From Apteryx mantelli (Eukaryota; Chordata; Aves; Apterygiformes; Apterygidae), in contig NC_089978.1 in assembly GCF_036417845.1 (NCBI RefSeq), positions 143,028,288 to 143,092,287 on the forward strand: a DNA stretch of 64,000 nucleotides. Direction: 5' to 3'. Positions 47,915 to 58,310 of the stretch are shown here, in pieces; positions within the stretch are counted from its first letter, which is position 1, and every line of letters starts with the position of its first letter. Position numbers and translations under genes: made by a program. The notes below the pieces were generated by a model that had not been told where the DNA came from, did no database searches, and saw nothing but the letters and a program-made list of their open reading frames with translations.

Positions 47915-48770
47915 TAATGAAGACCCACATGCACTTGTGGTAGGGCCAATGCTTTTCAACATATTACCATATTTTCAGCATATCACATATTACTTTCCAA
48001 AGTATTACTTAGAAGGGAGGTAAATACTGCGATTGTAGACTTCACTGATGATATTTACCTACCTGTGTAATAGAAACAAAGATGGAGAGAAGACTTGCAC
48101 AAGGACTTTATGATGCAGAGTGAAGGGGAGACAAAAGGGAAGGTGAAGTTTGATACAGAAAAATATGAAGTGAGTTACAGTATAGATAGAGTTCTATGAA
48201 AAAGCCATCTCAGTGCTCAACAATGGCCCAGGAAGCAAAACAAATGTTAGGAATTACTAGGGAAAATAGGAGATAAAACAGAAAATATCATTATGACACA
48301 ATCTACATACTTAAACATACTACATGTACAATCTACATACTTCTGACCCCTTCATCTCAAAAAGGATATCGCAAAATTAGAAAAGGTACAGAAATGGGTA
48401 ACAAGGGCCAAGAAAGCCATGGGACAGCTTTTTGATGAGGAATAACTAAACCAAGGATTCTTCAGCCTAGAAAAAAGGAAGATGAAACTGTGATATGACA
48501 TAAGTCTAAAAAACTGAATAATACAGGGAATGGCTATTCATCTTTCTAAATAAATAAATAATGAAAAAATTAACATGCAGCAAATGAAGCTAGAAGATGA
48601 GAGATTCAAAAATAAGCCAAAAAATGTTCTGCTTCAAACAATGCATAGCCAAGTTCTGGAGTCTGCCACAAGATATCCTGAATGCTAAATTTATATGGAT
48701 TCAAGATGTTCAACTTTTCTATGACAATTATTAAATGCAATGACATCACCTACGGCTCAAAGAGTTCCTG
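47915..48770 (+). mobile_element. Old CR1 relic, sense orientation
   Basis: This plus-oriented relic includes GGGCCAATGCTTTTCAACATATT (47943-47965), the nucleotide remnant of the LGPxLFNI reverse-transcriptase block. Then come GAAGGGAGGTAAATACTG near 48012, CAGAAAAATATGAAGTGAG near 48156, and ATTAGAAAAGGTACAGAAATGGGTAAC near 48376, which leads into a degraded CR1 3' end. No long frame survives. It is one of the few CR1 copies in the window on this strand. Confidence 0.7.
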
Positions 48771-51700
48771 AAACACTTTTCTGGAAGATGACAGACGCAC
48801 TCCTGCTGTCAAGGAGAGACTATTGCCTCTGTTGGATCATTAGTCTCTCCCATTTCTTAGTCTCTCTTCTGGGAAAGGAAATGGAAGAAATGTAAGCACC
48901 ACACCAACAACTATCATTTCAAAGGCTTTGAAATTATATAATATACCATAGTATCATAATAATATATTATACATGATATTACGCACTTTGAACTATGTCA
49001 TAAATATCTAGATACACTGATAAACACACTTCATTTATACATTAGCCAGCTCATGTTCCAATGAAACATAGAACTGATTTACACCAATCCAATCTAAAAA
49101 TATTATTAAAAGGCAAACAGATCATTAAAGAAATGGGTCTTTGTGCAGTGCTTGTACTGCTTTAACTATACTGATTTCAAATCAGCATCATTAAAAGTTT
49201 CACGACAGGAGAGCCATAAAGGGACATTAATACTGAGACAGCATAAACTTGTCTTTTTAAACAAATAAACTACAAGGCACTGTTATTATACCGTAATTGT
49301 ATCTACACTATGGGCTGTTCCAACCAAACTATTCTGGTAAAAAACTGAAATACTTAAATCACCATAACACATTAGACAGTAGACGTTGAAGAGCTAAGAG
49401 CAGACCCAAAATTACTGATTGCCAGAAGAATTTTTATACTTTCCTTGGGTCAGATCTCTGCTCCAGATTTAGGATGAAGAACTTCCCCACAGCAGGGAGC
49501 AAATTCACTTAACATACATCGATAGCTTCTACAAGGGCCATAGCAATTTTGTTTTTTCTTTTCCTGAAAGTACAACCACCATTATCTTGCTCCACAGCAT
49601 CATGGACATGAAATGTGCTAATGTGCATGTGTATCCTATCAACAGCACTTTCATTCTTCACTCCTTTACCTGCCCATTTATGTTCATTTATAGATCCAAT
49701 CTTCTTTTTTGCTACATGAATCTTGTCTACAACAAAACTAAAAGCAAATACAATAATATGAGTGAAATTACTTTAAAAGGTATAGATAGTGACCTGCAGA
49801 TGGAAGTTAACACCTGCCTTTGCAGCATGGAAATAACTGTTGACATTTAACATATAGTGAGATTTCTGCTGTGCTTATTTAAGTCTAAAATGTGATCACA
49901 GGTCTGTTTGATAAAACTATGGTGAGCAGTACACAACATTATTCCATAAACACCAAAAAAAAGTCTTGGCAAATCACACAGAACCAGAGCTATAGGTTAG
50001 ATTTATAACCTTTGAAAATTGAAAGTAAGTAGATATCATTGAAAGGATATCACAGATGTAACTCAGGAAACATACAACAACATTAGATTAAAGGAGAAAA
50101 CAAGTAAACAAAGCAGAGAATACTCATTAGCCTTGAGAGTCAGATAACTTCTGCTTTCATTAACATGCCTGCATTTAATACTTTTAGAACCCTCTGTTTT
50201 TTTCTGTCTTTATAAAAAGACCAAACTCATGCTTGCTTCCCTTTAAAGGAGAAAATCCAGCTATAACATAATATGGATATTCAAATAAGTAGAAAATTTA
50301 ATATGAAAATGCCTCTAATATGAAGCTACTTACTCTTCCATGGTCCATGGTCCTTCCAGGAACAAGTGAAAAAACTTTTCATAACATACAACACACACTG
50401 TTTTAAATTTATAAAAATATGAGCACAAATAATCTCAAGAAAAAAATAGAATACTGGACTCCAATTCAATCACTTTAACTTCTTTTTTAATATATACATT
50501 TTCCAAGATCATTAATCCAAAGTAAGTATCAGTAGTGCAGAAAACTGATACAAGCAAAATTTGAAACATAAACATGATAGGCACTGATTGCCATTTTCCT
50601 CCCTTAAATCAGATCCTAGAACCTACACCTTACCCTAATGACTTTGATAGACTCCATGAAGACCATCTAAACATGTGGACAACTTTGTAGTACCAGCACC
50701 TAAATAATTAGGTTAGTTGTAAAAACAGTAGTAGGAACTGGCAACACTGAAGAGTGTGAGGAACTTCTTATGCAGTACTCATCATGGAGGCAGAGGGGTG
50801 CAGAGGGGGAAAAAAAAATCTTCAAAAAGCATCTCCAATCAGTTAACATTCTTTGAATACATCTCACCTACTTCTTACAATATTCAGCAGTAAAGATTAT
50901 GAGAATGACATATTTCAAAAGCACTCGAAGGAACTTTAGGTAACAGCTGAAAAGAACAGTCAACATTTTGTTTGTTATACAGCCATACAGGTTTAGTGCA
51001 ATTAGTCCACCTCACCACCACTTTGCTATTCTACTCAGGTGAGACAGACAACTGACAATATGGCTTTTTTCAGTGCAAAATAAAATAAATTTGCATAAAA
51101 CATTAGCAGTAATTAAATCAGACCTTTTTTTACTTTGCATTAAGCATGTTTAATACAACTTGATTGTGCTTTATTTTTAACATCTAAAATCATTTTCAGT
51201 TTTTGTAACCTGAAACAACAGGTAGAATGCAGTATAGTTCTTGCAAACTGTTCTTGCAAATATGACTGATGACATCAAAATCTTCTGGGGAATTTCATAA
51301 TGCCTAATCCTTCCCAGCTATGGAACTGTCAAATTCCTCATATTTGAATTTCTATCTAAAGTTTATTCATGTGTAGCTGTTTCCTCTTTGGGTCTTCATA
51401 TGTATATAAAAGTTGATATGAAATTGAATAACTAAGTACAAAAGGATTTGATCTTATAGCCCTCCCTTGAGGAAGCTCAAATGTCACCTGAGTAGCTCCA
51501 GCATATTTTAAACTGTACACCTTTCACAAGTGTCCGCAAACACCTACTCATGAGTTGCATGAATGAAGACAAGGCAATGAAGTTTTCAACACTTTTTCTT
51601 TATTTACTTTTCTGTCAGGTAACTAACTTAAGGGGGAAAAAAAGTCAGTCTGACATATCAAATACAGATCAAGAACATAAAATTAAGTTAAACCGCCCTA

Positions 51701-53014
51701 ATAATATCTATCTTGAGAACCATATATATTATTCATTATTTTTACAAAGATCATAATAATTCACTAAAGTTTACCTCAGCCTCAGTTTCTTTAAATGTTT
51801 TTCCTAGTTAGCTTTGTGGAGTCATCTTCAACCATGTCAGCAGAATTTGAAGTTATCACTTATCCTGACACCAAGGACAATTAATGGATTCCATGCCAAT
51901 ATCATTATCATGTTTTTACTCCAACTTTACACCCCAGATTCTAGCAAACTACAAGTACTTATTTCTGGATCTACTCTCATGAATGGCCTATCCATTCTTA
52001 ACTAAGGGTTCACAATCTCTTAGAGGTCTTAGGTATTTATGTGACTGTCTGGTCATCTCTTTCACTTTCTTCTGTTTTAGATCATTAAGTCTTCTATCCC
52101 TTTCCCAGTCTTCTGTATGTTCTCTCTTTCCCTCTGGGATTTAATTTTCTGGATATCCCCATCATCCATTTCTCTGCTACAGAGTTAATTTCTTACCTTG
52201 CTTCTCCATATTTTACTTTCACATCTGTTTCACTTCCCCATTTCACAAATGCCACTGACTGATGCTTCCATTGGTAAGTCTCTTCTGTAGCCATGATGGA
52301 AAGCAAAGCACTTCTGCAAATTACGCTGCATGCACCGAGATCTTCCTCTGTCATCTTGTTTGGCATGTACCTGCTCTTTTCTTTCTTCCATCGTGTCTTA
52401 AATTCTCTCTAAACTCTCCTCTAGAAGCATACTGTCCTCAAATTTTCTCCATTATTTCTAATGGATGATGGTATACACACGAATACGTTCCCCCCACGTA
52501 TGCACTTACTGCAACACACATTCCATTTTTGCATCATGCCTCAATGCTATCATTGCCTCAGTAATTATCCACATCTTCTCTTCTTGTTCCTACTTTTCGG
52601 GGAAAAAAAATGAATGCATCCGGCCAGCTTGTCCATTTCCTCCTCTTTGCTTGCTTTTATTGCTGGCTGCTTATTTTTTAACCTTCTGCCTAGGTCATCT
52701 TTCTTCCCTCACATAGGTGACAGAACCTTGTGGCTTCTATGACCTATGCCAGGTAGCATTCCCTCTGGCCAAGGTGCATCAAGCAACATTATATTTTAAA
52801 ATTTAATTTCTTTCCAGAAATTGATTTCTAAAGGCATGTATAATATAAATACTGCACTTAAGCCTGAGACACAATGGCCAAACAACCTACTATCTACCAG
52901 TACTTTTTGGTAAAAGCTGTCATGTTTAAAAATGATTCCGACATTTTTGTCTTAGCATAAACATGCTCTAACAGACCATTATCTAGTTTCAGTGCACTGT
53001 TTGAACAGGATGGG

Positions 53015-53071
53015 GAACAAAAAAAAACAAAAAAAAAAAAACAAAAAAAAACCCAACCCCCCCCCACACAC
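53015..53071. repeat. Poly(A)/poly(C) simple repeat in the RIBC2 3' flank
   Basis: A-runs broken by single C bases are followed by a run of C bases and CACACAC. On the gene strand this is G-rich then T-rich, starting about 70 bases after the RIBC2 stop codon, so it could lie within the 3' UTR. Confidence 0.85.
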
Positions 53072-53142
53072 TGGGTTGCTAAATTAAGAATTTTAATTTT
53101 TCTACATACTTGCATGTATTTCAGAGTGATGTATCTAGAATG

Positions 53143-53224
53143 TCATCGGCTGGTTGTATTAAATTGTGCATAATACTGGGCTGTTGGAAAATTTGAATAT
53201 GCTTCTTCTTTAAGATACATGTTC
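53143..53224 (-). CDS. RIBC2: RIBC2, terminal coding exon
   Basis: The acceptor TTGCTAG precedes the exon. Its first base completes the Lys codon left open by the previous exon (AA+G). It then encodes 26 residues, beginning NMYLKEEAYSNFPT and ending YAQFNTTSR, and TGA at 53145-53143. The YxxQFNTxSR ending matches the C-terminus of vertebrate RIBC2. This exon is too short to be obvious as an open frame: the surrounding frame (53387 to 53121) includes intron. Downstream, a possible ATTAAA lies at 53097-53092, only about 46 bases past the stop, and an AATAAA at 52661-52656. Which is used cannot be told. Confidence 0.93.
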
Positions 53225-54211
53225 CTAGCAATAAATGAAAAATGCAGTTAGTAAGCATTTTAATTTTTTCATTATAATAAAGTTTACTTGAGAAACCTAA
53301 AGAAGATGTAATGCATAAACACTTGTAAACATTCAGAATTGTTAGAACTGGAATGAAATATAATGATATCTCCAAAACGTATGCCATGTCTCAATATAGC
53401 ATAGTAATTCTTTTTCTCTTCCTAAAATAGCCTTCCCGAATCTCACAAAGAAAAACTGAAGTAGCACAATTCAGAACTTTTGCTTTTAGAATAGGAAAGC
53501 ATCAGGTATTGGAAATTCTTTTGCAAAATGTAGGGGGATGCATGGGGGGTGAGGGGGGGGGGGGAAAAAAAAAAATCAAAGATTGGATGGCTGGAACACT
53601 GAATCACTTGGTTTGATTCCCCTACCCCACCCCACCCTTTAACACTTTATCTTTCCCCTTTCTCATCAGGGCAGACGCAAGACCTATCCACCAAGACCCA
53701 TCCAGTGGTGAGCTAAAGAACCATCTAGTTTTGTCATACACTATGGAAAAGCTCTGCTTCTGCCATTAGCTTAACCCTGAGCCATTAGATACTAGAAGTT
53801 ATACTGAGGTCAGTAGATACCCATCCTTTTTTGTTCCATAAAACTAAGATAAAACACACAAACGTGTACTGTTTTACAGCTGGTAATATAGTTTTCTGTG
53901 CGTTTAATAGTGTTTATTCTCTATCTACATAAACTTAATTGTCTGTTCTCAATAGAGTATATTTAAGTAGTTTGGCTACTATTCCCTATCTGTAAGTCAA
54001 GAAAAATCATAACCTACTCTATGAAGACAGATCTTTTTAATAGTACTGAAACACACACTTAGGCCAAATTGTTGCTTTTTAAAAAAGCTTAAACTTGTAA
54101 TAAGTTTATTAAAAAATAACAAAGTTATTACAAGTAAGTTCTCTGAAAGTTGAACTACTGTGTCAATGGCCAAGAGTTTCAAAAAGAAGAAAGTTCCCTT
54201 TCTGTACTTAC
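53225..54211 (-). other. RIBC2: RIBC2 last intron
   Basis: This is a 987-bp phase-2 intron with a GTAAGT donor and TTGCTAG acceptor. Apart from the G12/A11 run at about 53553-53575 and AT-rich sequence, nothing is recognised in it. Confidence 0.88.
53532..53575. repeat. G-tract cluster followed by A-run
   Basis: G5, G6 and a 12-base G run lie within about 33 bases, followed by 11 A. On the + strand this could fold as a G-quadruplex. On the RIBC2 strand it is a T11-C12 pyrimidine tract in the last intron. Confidence 0.85.
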
Positions 54212-54378
54212 TTTGATTTCTGCTCCTGGGATAGCACTGCATTTATGCTATCTAGAGCTCGGCGGCATTCTTGATTCTGTCGTTGCTGATGTCGCTCTAA
54301 AAGCAACTGTGCTCTGGCAGCCTGTATATGTTGCCTGTCCCATTCGGCATTTCTTTGGTGTTCTTCCTCTTTTAGTCT
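54212..54378 (-). CDS. RIBC2: RIBC2, penultimate coding exon
   Basis: The exon encodes 55 residues plus two bases, starting RLKEEEHQRNAEWDRQ and including LLLERHQQRQ and CRRALDSIN. It is preceded by an ATAG acceptor and followed by GTAAGT. It aligns in order with the C-terminal RIB43A coiled-coil of RIBC2, including the conserved RRALDS block and the E-x-QR pattern. The composition (Arg, Gln, Glu, Leu) fits a long helix. RIBC2 lies inside the A-tubule of ciliary doublet microtubules as one of the microtubule inner proteins. Confidence 0.95.
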
Positions 54379-56255
54379 CTATAGTAATTAAAGAAATGCT
54401 TCATCTTCTCTTTGTTCAAAGACAAAACAGTCAAAAAGTCTTACTGGTAAATTCATCCACACCACCCGCTTACCTTTACTGAACACTAGGGGTAGCATTT
54501 GAAATAGGGAGAAAAAGTATACATTTTCAAACCAGTCAGGAGCCCATGCATTAGGCAGAAGCGAGATGCTACAGATTAGGAAGCTATCCTTTACCTGGAA
54601 GCAAGACAGACTCCTACCTTTGCACAAAGTAAGAAATTTAGGATCAGCTACCTGGCAGAAGTAAGGTACTGTCAGAGAGTTAATCAAAAGATTACTCTCT
54701 CTCTCAGACATAACAGTTCTCACTAATAACCCAGATGGGCAAGATGGATTTTTTTAGAACTTGGTAGCAAGATTTGAAACTTCTGGAGTTCAGAAGTTAG
54801 CAGGAGCATTTGTTCCTCACCAGCGTGGCTTACAATATGGCCAAGTCAGTGTAACAACTAAGCCACCAATGTCAGATGAGCGAATGAGATAAGCAGCTTC
54901 CTATTTCACAATGCCTAAGCCTGTACACTCATGACAGCACACGAAGAGCAGAGTTCTTCACTTCTACTGCCTGCCTCTAACCACCTTTAGAGCAGCAATT
55001 ACTGACAATGTTTATTTTTTCCATCCCAAAACATATTTCATAGTTGTGCGGGATGGCAGAAAGGAAATTTCATTGCATTCAGGAACGTTCAAGAGCATGA
55101 AATATGCAGTATGAGTAGTATTTTTAGAGACTGCTAAATACTAAGCAACTGAAATCCCTCATCAGCATTAACAACTTGCCCTATCCAAACGGATTTTTGC
55201 AAAAAAGGCAAAGGCATATGCCTGACATGAAGCTCACCACTAAATATCATGTTTGCTCTTCAAAACACACTGGTGGTACAAGGAGGAAAAGGAATGAAAA
55301 GGAACGGCGACAACTTCTTTGAGAAATACGAACATTGTGAAAGAACAGTCCTTCCACCTCTTCTTAGTCTTGGAGATATCTGAACTGTTATTACTGAAAT
55401 TTTATGTCAAGGCCTAGAATGCACTCCTTGCTCTCCAGGGGGTTTGGCTGCCTGAGCTCTGGGCCCATTTTAATAGTGCTGCTATCAGGTCTTAAAAAAT
55501 ACATATTCAAGAGCCTCACCTGGAGATTGCTTTCCTTTGTTCTGCGGCTGTTTTTAAGTTGAGCCTCTTGCCCTTGGTCTCTACCTAAGCTATGTCGCAG
55601 TCATGCCTATGTTTGACCATGTACCCCATTGATCCAGACCCTGACCCTTGCAGGCTTGACTTCCCGACTTGACCTCAAACCTGCCTCATCATTATGGACT
55701 TCTCTGCCCATTCAGACTCTTAGCTGAACCTAGTCAGCATCACTGGACACTGTACTGTAGGTGTGCCCCCTCATCTGTGAGGGCACTGCCCCAGCCTGCC
55801 TTGCTGTCACCCTCAGCTCCTGACTCCCCTTACCCTATGGGGCAGCCCACTCCTGTTCCTCTCTCACAGGTAGCTCATGGCATCTCAAGCCAAGCCAAGC
55901 ACTATGAAACCTGGCCCTTGGGCTGTGCAAGACCCTGCTCCCTGGCTCCCTGGAGCTGAGTGACCACAGGCCATGCCCCAAGACTCCCCTGGGCCCTGGT
56001 CCTCTTGGTCCTGGGCTTCAGGGCAACCCCCCTACCAGTCCAACCTCAGGGCTCCTGCTGCTCCCTGACATTTCCCGTCTCTTGTAGACACACTGCTTTA
56101 AGTCCAAATGATTAAAGTCTGAGCGAAGTTAAGAACAATGGAAAACAGTTTTAAAATGGAATATGCAGGACAATCTTAAAAATATGTCCTTCTACAAACA
56201 TGCCTATAATACTATTAAAACCAGGAGTACAAAACATGCACATAAGCTTAAATAC
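54379..56255 (-). other. RIBC2: RIBC2 intron
   Basis: This is a 1.9 kb phase-0 intron, largely occupied by a GC-rich LTR-like insertion (55405-56070). The rest is AT-rich with no recognised element. Confidence 0.88.
55405..56070. mobile_element. GC-rich insertion, possible solitary LTR
   Basis: A 666-bp GC-rich block, rich in CCTG and CTCC words, interrupts AT-rich intron sequence with sharp edges. It begins TGTCAAGG and ends CCCTGACA, which are inverse of each other at 7 of 8 positions, as LTR ends often are. A TTAAAAAATACA stretch near 55493 could be a promoter-like AT box. No perfect flanking duplication was found (TTTTA before, TTTCC after) and no element name can be given. The open frame at 55669-55959 is a by-product of composition. 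Confidence 0.45.
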
Positions 56256-56483
56256 CAGTTTCTCCAGAATTTGTTGCTGTTGAGAGTAATGGATTGCCAT
56301 CAGCTGATCGCGATTCATTCCCTTCCATCGATCTGTCATCACACGATGTCTACCAAAGGAACTCGCTGCTTGTTCTGGGTTTTCAGAGAGTAAGTCTCCT
56401 TGAAGGAGGCTGCAAATTTCAGCCATGTCATCTTTCATTGTTTGACACTTTTCTAGCTTTTTTCTCTCAGCTAGTTCAGCAGC
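56256..56483 (-). CDS. RIBC2: RIBC2, internal coding exon with conserved core
   Basis: An exact 76-codon, phase 0/0 exon with a TTTTAG acceptor and a GTATTT donor. It includes DDMAEICSLLQGDLLSENPE, QAASSFGRHRV and TDRWKGM, followed by QQQQILEKL. The GDLLSENP-xQAASSFG-xHRV-xxDRWKGM run is the hallmark of RIBC2 and differs from its paralogue RIBC1. These residues are the most conserved part of the RIB43A domain, in the second half of the protein. The donor departs from consensus after GTA but is the only one consistent with the next exon. Confidence 0.96.
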
Positions 56484-57590
56484 CTAAAAGTTGGTGAAAG
56501 GAGAGAACTGACAGTGTGTCTAAGAGAAAATAATAACTAAAAAAATGCAAGAAAAGTTAGCACATCATAATACATTTCTTTCCAACTTGCATACAGCTGT
56601 CAACAGCATCACATATGATTACTATGGTCATGGTCTTGTGGTTTAAGAAGGTTGAAAAATGTAACAGGATTTATTTCTTTGATGTTGTCATACCATAGAG
56701 AGACAGTAATTTGGGGAAATAACTTTATTTTGTAAGAAAAAACAGAGTTACATAAAAATTAATTTCACCTGAACATACAACATTAAATCCATTCCCTCTG
56801 CCCATGCATAATGCAACCTTGAATAAAATTGTTATTTCTAATACTACAGATACATTCACATAATATGCATTTCCTATGCAAATCACTGTTCCTAATGCTC
56901 ACAATAAGATCATAATTCCTTATTCAAAGGAAGTTTTCTTCTTACTAAACTCCAGACTGGAAATATGATTTTACTTTAAAGGAATTACCTTCCATAGAAG
57001 AATTGGACTAAGTAAACTAATCCAAGTAGAATGGCAATGTTAAGCATCATCCACTCCTAATCCTGCCCAGTTCTCCTGTAATGCGTAAACAAAACCATAC
57101 AGAACAATGCACAATGCTGGGTTCCATTTGAATGGTGGTCAGGTAATCTCTTTCTTGCTATGGTGCAGAGAGGTTGCCAGACCTGTCTTTTTACAATTGT
57201 ATTTCAATTGCAGCAGACTAGTGAATTTCTGCCTCTGCAGCTTCTCCAAGACTGTCTCATACTCTAATTAAAATCATTAGCTTCCAAAGTGAATATTCTC
57301 AAGCCAAGTAGAATAGCTCTGTAGTTTTCTTGCTGATTAGTAGTACACTAGTTGGCCTGCACACATTTAAAAGGTGGAGGAGGACAAATAAAATTCGAAG
57401 GGTTATGCATAAAGTCATAGAAGGTGAAAGAATCTTCTGTGGCATACAGAGTTAAGTGGAAAATGAATAGGCAGAATAATTAGAAAACATAAGCAACTGT
57501 GAGAATGACAGACTATCTAGACAGAAGTACAGGAACTTGTTGCTTTGCAAATGTTATCCAGATGAAAAATCCTACCTCAGCAAGCACAGC

Positions 57591-58310
57591 AATCACAGAA
57601 TCACAGAATCGCTGAGGTTGGAAGGGACCTCTGGAGATCATCTAGTCCAACTCCCCTGCTCAAGCAGGGTCACCTAGAGCACGTTGCACAGGATCGCATC
57701 CAGGCAGGTTTTGAATATCTCCAGAGAAGGAGACTCCACAACCTCTCTGGGAAACCTGTTCCAGTGCTCTGTCACCCTCACAGTGAAAAAGTATTTCCTC
57801 ATGTTCAGATGGAAGTGTCTGTGTTTCAGTTTGTGCCCGTTGCCTCGCGTCCTGTCACTGGGCACCACTGAAAAGAGTCTGGTCCCATCCTCTTGACACC
57901 CTCCCTTCAGATACTTGTACACGTTGATAAGATCTCCTCTCAGCCTTCTCTTCTCCAGGCTAAACAGGCCAAGCTCTCTCAGCCTTTCCTCATAAGAGAG
58001 ATGCTCCAGTCCCCTCATCATCTTTGTGGCCCTTCGCTGGACTCACTCCAGTAGTGCCACATCCCTCTTGTACTGGGGAGCCCAGAACTGGACACAGGAC
58101 TCCAGATGTGGCCTCACCAGGGCTGAGTAGAGGGGGAGGATCACCTGCCTCGACCTGCTGGCAACACTCTTCCTGATGCACCCCAGGAGACCATTGGCCT
58201 TCTTGGCCACAAGGGCACATTGCTGCCTCATGCTTAACTTGGTGTCCACCAGCACTCGCAGGTCCTTCTCGGCAGAGCTGCTTTCCAGCAGAAAATCCAT
58301 ATCACCAGAG
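57591..58310 (-). mobile_element. CR1 retrotransposon, 3' part with C-terminal ORF2
   Basis: This is the best-preserved transposon in the window, and the gene (RIBC2) has the same orientation. On the minus strand one frame runs from about 58300 to 57674 and covers the C-terminal end of CR1 ORF2 ([20 protein letters not shown], then SALVRPHLE, then [20 protein letters not shown]). A single TGA at 58045-58043 interrupts it. The 3' end at 57591 shows the usual repeated TCTGTGATT tail. Low decay suggests a more recent insertion than the other copies. It is 5' truncated, as is normal for CR1, and cannot move by itself. Confidence 0.95.

Larger units (their letters stand above)
16900..53080. other. 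Intergenic region between RIBC2 and FBLN1
   Basis: About 36 kb lie between the FBLN1 promoter and the RIBC2 3' end. No open frame here has supporting splice sites, known motifs or composition unlike background, apart from frames inside CR1 copies. Recognisable contents are listed separately: CR1 relics, MIR-like and MITE-like relics, inverted repeats and microsatellites. Stretches where I see nothing include about 21020-23580, 26200-28790, 30300-32740, 32790-34040, 36000-39270, 39470-43140, 43250-47120 and 48780-52000. 52020-52720 is pyrimidine-rich. Non-coding transcripts or enhancers cannot be excluded from sequence alone. Confidence 0.75.

Noticed and set aside
55669-55959. Pro/Ser-rich 96-codon frame on the + strand
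   Set aside because: It lies wholly within the GC-rich repeat-like insertion and is a composition effect.
56256-56483. RIBC1 as an alternative name for the RIB43A gene
   Set aside because: The DLLSENP-QAASSFG-HRV-DRWKGM block and the QFNT-x-SR C-terminus match RIBC2, and the FBLN1 neighbour agrees.
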